Shown: in pieces, positions 54,858 through 64,000 of the stretch
Position numbering within the stretch: the stretch's first letter is position 1
How the letters are laid out: each line of letters starts with the position of its first letter
NCBI GenBank assembly: GCA_002778195.1
Contig: PCDI01000005.1
Span: 2,408,287 to 2,472,286 of the forward strand
Direction: 5' to 3'
Length of the DNA stretch: 64,000 nucleotides
Origin: Raffaelea ambrosiae
Taxonomy: Eukaryota; Ascomycota; Sordariomycetes; Ophiostomatales; Ophiostomataceae
The notes under the pieces: generated by a model
What the model was told of the DNA's origin: nothing
The model's input: the letters and a program-made list of their open reading frames with translations, nothing else
Databases searched by the model: none
Made by a program: the position numbers and the translations under genes

Positions 54858-57800
54858 GGTGAATGGGGAGGGTTGCGTGTATCTGTTGTTCTCTCGTGGT
54901 GTTTTCTCTGTTGGCGGTGATCCAATTCGGGGATTTGGATGTAAGTGTCGGCAATATCTCTTGGCAATGCTGAAAAGGGAAACAGCGGCCAAGCAAGAAC
55001 AAAGAATGCCAAAAGTCGACAATAAGGGCGGGGGGGGGTGTCGAGAGAAGGATCGGCGCCAGCAGGAGAGACAGGGTGGTGGGAGGTGCCGCCTTTTAAT
55101 ATCGAATTCGGGGAGGCACTCCGGGATAGGAGGAATAGTCGGGGGGGTTGCTGGTTGAGCTGGTCATGCTGGTCATGCTGGTCATGCTGGCAGGCTGTGG
55201 ACCAGGAAGGCAAGAAAAGTCGCCCCAGCTCGACTCCACACGCCACAGAAAACGGCGGGGTTTACTCGGGCAACTAAAGCGGGTCTGGAGAAAAATGACG
55301 GAGGTGTAGTGGAGGTTGAGTGGATTTGTTGTTGGGTGTTGTGTGGTTGTGGTGGTTGTGGTGGTTGTGTGTCTTCGTCTGCGTGTCCTGCACGTCCTGT
55401 GTGCTCTTTGTGTTAGCTTACTATTGCCGGCTTTGCCCAGTGGTAAAGGAGGCGGCCACTGCGCACGCGCATGGGCAGGGGTGTCACCCGGCAGCCAAGA
55501 AACAACCAACAACGGCCAGGCACTATTAAGCTGCGAGCAATAGTGTGCAATGGCAGGCAACTAAGGTCCGTCCACCAAGACGCCCAAGAACCCAAGAACC
55601 CAAGACACCCAAGACACCCAAGACACCAAGGCACCCAAGACTTCCCCAAGACTTCCCCAAGACTCCCCCAAGACTCCCCCAAGACTCCCCAAGACAAACA
55701 AGCTATCGCCAAGGGCGCTCCCAGTTGGCTTGGCCAACAAAGAGCCGGGTGGTCCTTTTGCGGCGCGATCGCCCATTCTTGGGGTGCTCTTTTTTTTGGT
55801 GTGCTGATAACACTGACTGACCTCGTCTGTACAAAGTAGCTTCTGTGGTGTCAATGTGTAACTAATGCTTCCTCCGTACACGATCCGACAGGGGCCTCGA
55901 TCCCTTCCCAGGCTAGTCGGTTTCGGGCTGGATGGCCGACCTTCGTTCGCGTCTTCTGCTCGTTCGTTTTGCTCGCTCTTCTCGTTCGTTCCTGGTCGGT
56001 GCCGAGGCCGCTGGTGCGCTCTCGGTTGGTCACTACCACCGTAATCTACCTGGCCAGCTTGCCGATCCGTCTACCAGACTTGAACCCCCCTTGTGCAATC
56101 AGGATCACCACTGCAACTGGCTCGCCATCATCTGCCATGCCAGAATACGACACACAATGCCACCATGGCTGGGCAGGACATACCGTGATAGGAGAAGAAA
56201 GACAGCTCGCCTGTCCCCGCTCTCCACGACGGGGTACCGAAAGGGGAGGGGTGTGAGGGGACAAAGGTCGGTATTCCAAGTCGAAAAACAAAAACAAAAC
56301 AAGAAAGCATGTACGTTGTGATTGTGACCTTGTACAATTGAGTAGACAAACACAGTGATAGTCAGGCAGAAGTGGTCAAACATCGACGGAGTCGTCTTTT
56401 CCTTCTCGGAAATTGCGTGTACCTGGCTGGGGTGGTCGTTCCTTCCTCCATGGCCGCTGCTGCTCAAGCTGCTCCTTCCCTCGGCCGTGACATCAGCCAC
56501 CACGGACGGACCAGAGACGAGAAAGGAAAGAACGTGAAATCTGCTCTTGTGGATGCCCCGCATTCTGGCCTGTTCCCCCCTTTCGTTTCTTTCTTCTCCT
56601 TTCGTGTTGCCAAAAAGCCAGCTAGGACAGGGAACACCCTCTGGAAGCGGTGGACATGCCCGATCGTTGGGTTGGTGGCACGCCGACCAGGGTGCTTCCT
56701 TCCGCCACTGGAAGGCAATCATGCTCGCATCCACTAATTCATTTATTAGTTCGTTCATATTCAGCCTATCCTGCTTTTGCTGTTGTCGCCTGTCTCTGTC
56801 TCACATGCAGTGTCTGACTGCCAAGCATCGTCAGTGGCCACCAGCTGATGTCTTGATTTCTGCTGGTCAAGGCTCAGAACGGGGCACTCCGCCTTGTCAG
56901 CTTCCCTCCCCAGAATGATGCCCCAGAGTGGTGTGCTTTTTTTCTCTCCCCCAGGGCTTCAGGGCCGAGATTGCTCAGATCACAGCCCACGTCCGGACAG
57001 GAGGAAGCAGATTTGTATGGTGGGGGGAAAGGTGGGTTAGCTAGCCTGGCAAACTTTCGGCAATGTGTGCTTTGGGGCAGTTGGGCGACCCCGTCTGGGG
57101 TCATTTTTGTGGTCCTCTGCTCCAGTTTTCTCCCATTTTTTTTTTGTCTTCGTTTCATTTGCTACCACTGTTTCTTCTGCTGGCGCCTGCTCTTGCCCTC
57201 TTAATCCACATGGCAGGGTTACCCTTTCCTCATTCGACCATTTCACCGTTTCGCATCCCCATATTTGTTTTTGGGGCCAGTTGGCAATGGTTGAGTGTTG
57301 CGATCGCTCTCCTTTGGTTCGCTTTTAATTGGTGAAATTCTCTTTTTTTCCGCCTTGGCCCTCGTTTTTGATGTGCCCTTTTTCAACATTGACACTTTGA
57401 CGTGTAAGTGTCAACGGGTCCCTGCAGAGTCGTCAACCAAACAAGGCAGAACTCTCGTTGAAATGTGTTGACGGTCGAGAAAGACGCATTCGTGCATGGC
57501 AAAGTCTTCTACGAAGCATGGAAAGAAGAATTGGTTGACTTCTCAGCACCCTCTTTCCACTAGTGCCAAAGACAAAATAGGCTTTCCAGCTAGTGTCTTG
57601 GGTCATCTGCCCAGAGGCCGGGCGCCGTCGCGCACCATCTAACGCAATGCGGCAACCTCGCAATAGGGTGCAGAAATGGAGGAACTTGCACAAGAGCCTG
57701 GGACAGTCAGGATTCGAGGCAAACATGGCTTGATTTAGCGTACCCGGAAATAAAAAGAAATAAAAAGAAAGAAAGAAAGAGAGGAAGGAAGGAAATCAAC

Positions 57801-59001
57801 GGCTTTACGGCCCTACAAGTCTGGGCAACGCCGAAAGAATAAAAAACCAACGAAATGCATGATTCAATCTTCACGATGCTCCCTCTTATCGGTGCCCACG
57901 TCAGCACTCGTCCGGCTCTGGCCCGGATGTGAAGCTGCATCACAGCCGAACTCCGGGTGGCCGGAAGCCGCGCAGAAAAAATCTTACTTTTTTTTTTGGT
58001 GGTAATTTCCTACTCCGAGAAAAACATTCTACTGTATCACACAGCTGCCACACCAAATTTGCCATCCCGTCCTTTGTTTCCCCTTTCAGCTTTTCAGTGC
58101 TCGCACACACGAACGACCCTGCCTTCTCATTCGTCTCTCTGATCTTCATACGATCCTTGGCATCACGCCTCCTCAGCCGACAACCACTGGTCGCCTTGCC
58201 TCTTTTGTTTCTGCTCATGCCATTCTTTTTCATTCTTCATCTCATCCTTCCCCCTTCCCCTTTCCCTTTTTCTTTCTTGCTCGCTAGCTCGATGCACAAC
58301 TCACGATACTATTCGCAACGGGTATCTTGGCGACAGATAGTGCTCCCGTTTACGCTTACGCGTGCCACCTGTGGCTCCTGTAGCAGCTCCTGTATTAGCA
58401 GCACGTCTGCCAGTGCGTCTCATGGTGAAATCCGTCGCGCGACCACCCCCGTGGGGACGCGCTAGCAAAACGCCTCAGTTCACGGGGAACCTTTTTTTTT
58501 TTTGCTTAGCTCGTAGGCTCCTTTTTTTTTCCTTTTGCTTTCTTTTCTTTAATGATTTGATATAACTACGCCGGAGAAAATACGGGATTTGCATACAAAC
58601 AGGCCACACACAAGCACACACAGACCTTCCCTACCCCAGCCTTCCTCGAGAAATCCTGACAAGTCCCGTGCCATCTATTTTTCCATGCTTTACGGACACG
58701 ACTCTTCTCTTGGCAAGCAGAATGGAACACGCCGACACTCGCATGGCAGCCAGCCAGCCTTGGCTGCCGGCGTTCACTCAGGTCGCCGTTCACTTGTTGC
58801 CACAACCAGCTTTCAGAACTAGCGAAACTGGTCACTTGCGTTGCATCCTCCTCTCCTTGGTCATGAATGTTCCAGCCCCTGCAGTCTAGGATTTTGTCGT
58901 CTTCACACACACAACTTTTCCCAAATCCACTATGACATAATCATTCATACTCTTTTTTTTGGCAAGATTCCTGTGCTATCACACCGTACATTGAAAGTTA
59001 C
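54858..59001. other. 4.1-kb intergenic region upstream of Jen1
   Basis: Holds the Jen1 promoter and the 3' side of the HET gene. It includes a three-copy 9-bp repeat (about 55160-55190) and a degenerate CCCAAGAC minisatellite (about 55588-55695). Open frames elsewhere are short, overlapping and without domains. No gene is supported. Confidence 0.5.
55588..55695. repeat. Degenerate CCCAAGACx minisatellite
   Basis: About twelve tandem units of 8-11 bp built on CCCAAGA, drifting from CCCAAGAA through CCCAAGACA to CCCCAAGACTT and CCCCCAAGACT. The stepwise drift suggests successive local duplications. It is not coding. Confidence 0.85.
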
Positions 59002-61128
59002 TTACTTGCCAACCTCCCGCCTCCTCGCCACCAGCGGCTCCACCTTGAAGTGCACGCTGTACAGCTCAACACTCGACGACGACAGCTTCACATTGCCCTT
59101 CTTGAACGAGACCGAAATCCGGTGCCAGTCCTTCGCTTCCTTGGCCTCCTGAGCCTCCCAGGCCTCTCTGCCCTCGCCCTTGGCCGCCTTGACCGCCACC
59201 TTGGTCGCACTCTCGCCCGTGCTGGCCCGCACGTCCACATAGTTCGGCAGCTTTGTCAGGTACGGACACTGCACCCCCAGGTCCGCCCACAGCAGGCTGT
59301 TGTTCGGCGCCCGCTGCGCGAACAGCATCTCCACCTCCCGCCCGTAGTCGTCGGCCGCGAAAATCACAAACCGCGGATCCGTGTTCTGGCTCTGGTAGTG
59401 ACAGATCACAACCACTGCAATTGGGCGGCGACGGCTTCCACTACTATTCGTACTGCTACCGCCGCCGCCGCCGCCACCGGACCCATCTTCACTGCTACCG
59501 TATCGTCCATGTCCTTGTCCATGACCTTGCTTTTGCTCTTCCTCTTCATCCTCGTCCACAACCACCAGACACTTGAGCGATAGCACCATGTTGTAGCGGA
59601 TCCACTGGTACGCCCGCGGCCGCAAGAACACCCGGTCCTGCGCGTCCCACAGATTCGTCGGCGCTGCATCCTTGAGCACGACCAGCCGGTTGTGGCCGCC
59701 CTCGGCGGGGATGTGGATGGCCGACCGCCGGAACGTCGACGGCTTCACCGCGTTGACAGCCCGCTGCTCGATCAGAATGTACCAGTCCGTCACCAGGATG
59801 GCCCGCATGGTGTTGACCACCTGGCGGTCCAGCACGGCCATGTCCATGTCCCAGTCGCGCTGGAACAGGTCCGGCCCGATCTTGACCAGGTAGATGCCCA
59901 CAAAGTCGTCGTCCTGGCTGCCCACGAGCAGGACGTAGCGCTGCCGCAGCGGCTCGCTCGTGCCCGCCGGCCGCGCCAGCGACATGCGCAGCGACGACGT
60001 CCCCGACACAAACAGGCCCCGGTTGGTCACGCTGAAGTTTTCAAAGTCGTCCACAAACGGGTGCAGGCTGGAGCTGCCGGCAAACGAGGACGGCGACGGC
60101 GCAAACAAGCATGCGTGGGCGGGCTTCTCTGCTGCTTCTGCTGCTGCTGCTGCTGCCTCGGTCTTGGACGTGAGAGTTGTGCCGCTCGTGTTGCTCACAG
60201 TACTGGCATTGCTGATATTTCTGGCATGGCTGGCACGGCCTGGAGATGCCGGCGATAGCAGGGGCGAGGACCCGCCCGAGCGCGAGCCGTTGCGCGACGG
60301 CGGCCGGCTGTCCTTGCTGCTGCTATTGTTGCGTAGAGGCAAGGCCGAGGAGCTCGGTGTCGGCGACGGCCGTGCTGCTCGCAGCTGGTCCAGCGGCTGC
60401 ACCGACCAGGCCAGGACGGTCATGTCGCTGTTGTACTTGACAATCTCTTCCTGGAGGCGCCGGAACGCGCGCGTGCCCTCGCCGTAGATGGGCGGCATGT
60501 TGACGCCCAGGATGCCGAGCAGACAGTAGGCCAGGTCCTCGGTGCGCGTGGTCTGGCGGCCGGCGGCCCACGACATGCGCCGGGCCATGGAGTACTCGGT
60601 GGGCACGGACTCGCCCCAGAGGATGCGCCGCGGCAGCCGGGTCTGTTCGAAGATGGAGTCGATAAAGTCCGACTTGTAGCCGCGGAAGTTCATCTCGGCG
60701 TCGTAGAACCGCAGGACCCGCGGGGCCACCAGCTCCTGCAGCGTCCAGCCGCGCGTGAACCAGCGGCACTGGGGCAGCCGCGAGCTGGGGTCGTGGCCGG
60801 CGAGATCCTCGAGGAAGACATAGCACACTTCGGCCTCCTGGTACCACTGGTACATCGAGTTGAGCGACTCGGCCAGCTCGGCGTGGTGCGTCTTGTCGAT
60901 GCAGCACGTGTCGATCCAGATGTACTTGTACGTGTGCCGGCGCGCCAGACTGGCCGCGCGCAGAATCTTCGCATAGCCTCGCGTGTTCGTGCCCTCGCCC
61001 CGGCTGAACTTTTGCAGGCTGACCTCCTTGTCGCCCCAGGTGTGCGACAGGATCGCGTACGGCGGGTTTTTCCCAGGGAGGAACTTCTCAAGCACAGGCT
61101 TCGAGGTATCTACTCGTAAGAGCCTCAT
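59002..61128 (-). CDS. HET-domain protein (heterokaryon incompatibility type)
   Basis: Single exon, 708 residues from the ATG at 61128. The HET domain fills the N-terminal half, with the three usual blocks: YAILSHTWGDKEVSLQ (24-39), YIWIDTCCIDK (69-79) and RWFTRGWTLQELVAP (122-136). The HET-E/HET-D style motif RTEDLAYCLLGILGVNMPPIYGEG follows. After about residue 290 there is a Ser/Ala-rich low-complexity linker, then a C-terminal domain of unknown type with another Gly/Ser run. No NACHT or WD40 region is present. HET proteins trigger growth arrest or death when unlike strains fuse; which partner this one has is unknown. The stop codon is followed by GTAACT, and A-A-G-T-A-A-G-T at the end could be read as a splice donor, so a further exon cannot be excluded. 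Confidence 0.88.
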   Translation of the reverse strand: MRLLRVDTSKPVLEKFLPGKNPPYAILSHTWGDKEVSLQKFSRGEGTNTRGYAKILRAASLARRHTYKYIWIDTCCIDKTHHAELAESLNSMYQWYQEAEVCYVFLEDLAGHDPSSRLPQCRWFTRGWTLQELVAPRVLRFYDAEMNFRGYKSDFIDSIFEQTRLPRRILWGESVPTEYSMARRMSWAAGRQTTRTEDLAYCLLGILGVNMPPIYGEGTRAFRRLQEEIVKYNSDMTVLAWSVQPLDQLRAARPSPTPSSSALPLRNNSSSKDSRPPSRNGSRSGGSSPLLSPASPGRASHARNISNASTVSNTSGTTLTSKTEAAAAAAEAAEKPAHACLFAPSPSSFAGSSSLHPFVDDFENFSVTNRGLFVSGTSSLRMSLARPAGTSEPLRQRYVLLVGSQDDDFVGIYLVKIGPDLFQRDWDMDMAVLDRQVVNTMRAILVTDWYILIEQRAVNAVKPSTFRRSAIHIPAEGGHNRLVVLKDAAPTNLWDAQDRVFLRPRAYQWIRYNMVLSLKCLVVVDEDEEEEQKQGHGQGHGRYGSSEDGSGGGGGGGSSTNSSGSRRRPIAVVVICHYQSQNTDPRFVIFAADDYGREVEMLFAQRAPNNSLLWADLGVQCPYLTKLPNYVDVRASTGESATKVAVKAAKGEGREAWEAQEAKEAKDWHRISVSFKKGNVKLSSSSVELYSVHFKVEPLVARRREVGK

Positions 61129-61914
61129 GATTGCTGTCGTTTTTGTCTCTTTTTTTTTTTTTTTTTCGATTGACGACCGTAAAAATCGAGTGTTTTTTTT
61201 TCGTCTGGTCCGATCGAGAACGAGAAACGGAAATGGATGGGACCTCTTCTTTATCGAGGGCGCTCCATACCCCCGCGGAGAGAAGGCTGGCCTGGCCGGG
61301 GGACCTTCTCTGTCAGACTGCAATCGCTTGGTAGCTCAATCCTTCGTTGCTATTGGCTCTGGGGTGTCGCCTACTGTATGTCGAATCCGTAGCTTTAAGC
61401 CGCAAAATGCGACCGCAAAGAGAGGCCGTGAAAGACGACCGTGGAGGCTGTGTCATTCCGTCTATTGGTGGAGGCGCAGTGAAAGTGAACCCGGAATTTC
61501 ATGACCAGAAGAGTGCCTTGTACCAATATCTGGGCACAACGGCGACATTTGCAATTGGCAAACAAAACCAGACCATAAAGATTGAAACAGCATAATTTGT
61601 ATCGTGAGTTTTCCTCGCGCCTGCCAACACCGGCCATGCCTTTCCGCTCCTTCCTTTTTGTTCGTAAACCGAAAACTGGATTTTGTCACCCATTTCGACA
61701 ATTGCCATAAGTTCAATGCACATTCGTTGGCCTTGGTATGGCCCCCTTTTCGAACATAAATTTTTCTATTTTCCATGCCCATTTAGATGCACTTTGTTCA
61801 TAAACTAATGGCAAACCGGCTTGCTCCACGAATCAAGGTATAATATGGTAGTCAGTTGGTATGTACAATCGCCCTCCCTTCCCAGACATATTCATACAGA
61901 TAAAACAATTCCTT
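61129..61914. other. Intergenic region between HET and rhodopsin-domain genes
   Basis: Promoter of the HET gene, with two T runs on the + strand (about 61150-61166 and 61192-61200). The right part is 3' flank of the receptor gene. No gene is supported. Confidence 0.5.
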
Positions 61915-63333
61915 TCATACAGCCTCGCCACTTTGGAGTGACTCCCGTACATGCGTGTTCCGGGATGAGTTTGCTGTCCGGTCTATCGGTGTTGTTCCCC
62001 TCGACTCAGGAATGGTGGGTGGCCAGGACGATCGCGGGTCTTGGCTCTCGAGGATGCGCGCTGCCGATTCTGACGATCGCCGGGATGCGGACAAGTCGGT
62101 CAGTTGGTGGGCGGCACCGGACATCATTTTCGAGGGAGTCGGTCGGCTGACCCGGCTGGCCCGGCTTGCCCGGTTCACCTGCTCTGTGTCCTGTGTGCCC
62201 TGGGTGCCGTCGCTATTCTTGTTGCCCGAAGAAGCGCCGGCGCCGTACGTCGCGTAAATCTGTGCAGGGCCGCCGCCGTAGTGTGTGTTGAGCGCATTCA
62301 TAAAGGGCCGAAGGCAGGGCATCGTGGCTGCCACGACGGCATAGCATAGCTCCACCTGAGTCATCACGGCAGCCATGACGCCGTGGAGAGATGGGTCGTC
62401 GCTGCTGAGCATGGCATGCAGGTAGTGGAGTCGGACGCCGGTGGCAATGACGACACTAGGAGGAGTCAGTGAATCAAGGACACAAACAAAGCGAAGCGGG
62501 CACCCGCGAAACGAGCGAGGTGAGGACCACTACACATACAGAAGACGAGTGCCATAGGCAATCAAGACGATGCCCTTCTTGCTCCAGGACAGCTGGAGAT
62601 CACGGACCAGCCACAGACCGCCGATGAACAGGGCCACTTCGGAGGCAATGTCGAGAGTCGCGACGGCAATCCAGCGATCGAACTGAGAAAGAGATGTTAG
62701 CAAGTGTTGACACACGCCAGATCAGTCGGTCCTATCGTCTGCTTCCGACAGCAGCTTCTGCTCTCCATTGCACCTCTCGGGACCCCTCGATCTAGAACGA
62801 CCTACAGTGCTCTTGGGACAACTGCCGGATCCCGGCACCACCCATGGCTGTGCCAGATCACAGCGGATGAATACAACCAGAACCGAAATGGCAAAGATGA
62901 GTGTCAGGACGACCAGAAGAATCCGAGAGGCCCGGGCGTGTATAGGGTCGCGCGACAACCGCAGCCACAAGAAGGCAATGGAGCACTTGGTGAGCCACAG
63001 GCCCATGAGATAAAAGAAGTCGCTGATGTACATGTCGCGCTGCCAGTCGGTCTGCTGCTGCGTCGTCAGGCTGCTGCCGATCTTGCCGAAGCCCCTGCCG
63101 ATGGCCACAAAAACAATGGCCGACTGTATGATCGTGACGGCCATGCTCAGCACGGCGGAGATGTCGTCCTTGGCAAAGTTGACGCGGTTCTCCCTGCGCA
63201 CATAAGCCCGGATGAGCAGTGAGACCAGCGCCACGACGAGGCCGAGACTGGCAGCAATGGCCAGGACGCCGCCCTGGTCCGTGGCCGAGACGGCCTTGAG
63301 CGGCGGCAGTGTCTTCGCCGGTTCCGCGGACAT
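61915..63333 (-). CDS. Seven-helix fungal rhodopsin-domain (PTH11-related) membrane protein
   Basis: Three exons: 63333-62806, 62682-62540 and 62455-61915, with introns of 123 and 84 nt and matching phases, giving 403 residues. Seven hydrophobic helices can be drawn. Helix 1 is near 22-43 (GGVLAIAASLGLVVALVSLL), followed by KDD and helix 2 near 58-78. Helix 3 lies near 103-125 (SDFFYLMGLWLTKCSIAFLW), helix 4 near 137-156, helix 5 near 179-202 (WIAVATLDIASEVALFIGG), then helices 6 and 7. Cysteines before helix 5 and the D-IA-E motif in helix 5 fit the fungal rhodopsin-domain family, many of which are PTH11-related receptors. There is no N-terminal CFEM domain. The C-terminal tail (~120 residues) is Ser/Thr/Arg-rich and probably cytosolic. 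Ligand and signalling role are unknown. Confidence 0.88.
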
Positions 63334-64000
63334 GGCGGGGGTGTCCCTGAATATTTTTTTTTTTTTTTCAAAAAATGGTAAGAGAAGAGGCTAGATGCGG
63401 GCGCGGCTTGTGCTTTTTCGATGCGAGAATTGGGCAACTGTACTCATTCACTTGGGAAAAAGGTCAGCGTTTTTTTTCCCCAGTCATGCCAGGCTGATGG
63501 ACACGCTGAAATATAAGTATTGACCAAAAAAGAGGATAAAAAAAGGAGGCGCCCCGTACAAGAGCAAAACGAGGAGCAATGTGAGGTCTGGTGAGTGAGC
63601 GGACAGCATGTGCTACCCGTATGCCGGTATATATGAACCGTAACGGCTGCAGGGCTAGCAGCTGCTCGACAGAAAATGAGGAACAATTAGAATGAGCGGA
63701 GGCGGGAAGACGGTGTGCTAGCTGCAACGACTGCATATGGGTGAGACATACAAGACGAAAATGAAGTGGGAAAACAACACCACGGGACGGGAGAGAGAAT
63801 AAAAAAAAAAGAAAGCAAAGAGAGGACAGCGCAGGACAGGATGAGAGGCCGCAGACCAATCTGCGGAAAGAGGGAGCAGGGGATGAAATTACTTGTGAAG
63901 GATATGAATTCGAGCTGGAACGAGGAACGAGAGCCACGTCTTTTGCCTTGGTCCAGTGTCGTCTGGGACGGAAACGACATCCGGCTCCGGATAAGAGGGA
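63334..64000. other. Right-edge intergenic region
   Basis: The promoter side of the rhodopsin-domain gene, with a T run just upstream of its ATG (about 63355-63369) and A-runs further on. A minus-strand open frame near 63464-63937 has no domain and a hydrophobic, Ser/Phe-rich composition typical of antisense frames through purine-rich DNA. No gene is called. Confidence 0.45.

Noticed and set aside
1..64000. tRNA, rRNA and CRISPR elements
   Set aside because: I looked for B-box-like GGTTCGA-type strings on both strands and for regularly spaced repeats; none formed a convincing tRNA or array. A covariance-model scan would be decisive.

Overview
The window looks like nuclear DNA from a filamentous ascomycete, probably a Sordariomycete. 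Genes are GC-rich with a strong C/G third-position bias. Introns are short GT-AG introns, mostly 60-220 nt, often with a CTAAC/CTGAC-like branch site. Gene families typical of these fungi are present: a Zn2Cys6 regulator, a HET-domain protein, a fungal rhodopsin-type receptor, a GPI-type GH17 glucanase, a Jen1 carboxylate transporter, and MYND/SET and DUF7025-AAA proteins. I would not name a genus.

Left part (0.8-27.6 kb) is gene-dense. It holds a Thr-rich secreted protein (+), a remnant of the Dug2 peptidase (-), an M3 zinc oligopeptidase (+), a second secreted protein related to the first (-), a three-exon MYND/SET protein (-), a six-exon DUF7025-AAA ATPase (-), the vacuolar TRP channel Yvc1 (+), a membrane-anchored TAP-like serine peptidase (-), and a Zn2Cys6 transcription factor (-) with an unusually long first intron.

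Middle part (27.6-43.96 kb) is about 16 kb without a credible gene. It begins with a strongly purine-biased stretch in the promoter of the transcription factor. Next come about 6 kb of ordinary base composition with no coding signal. From about 35.5 to 42.4 kb the DNA is visibly more AT-rich and decayed, with palindromic repeats, a dispersed repeat pair and a frameshifted remnant of a TauD/TfdA dioxygenase.

Right part (43.96-64 kb) holds an ACS-type MFS permease (+), a 106-residue one-helix membrane protein (-), a secreted GPI-type GH17 glucanase (-), a Jen1-type transporter (-), a HET protein (-) and a seven-helix rhodopsin-domain protein (-). The content leans towards peptide and organic-acid use, wall remodelling and sensing. 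I see no cluster of co-functional biosynthetic genes. The most unusual items are the two related secreted proteins flanking the oligopeptidase, one of them followed by a 41-nt A tract, and the long gene-free, partly decayed tract in the middle. Exon joins were built by hand from splice motifs and reading-frame phase; each spliced model stays open from ATG to stop.
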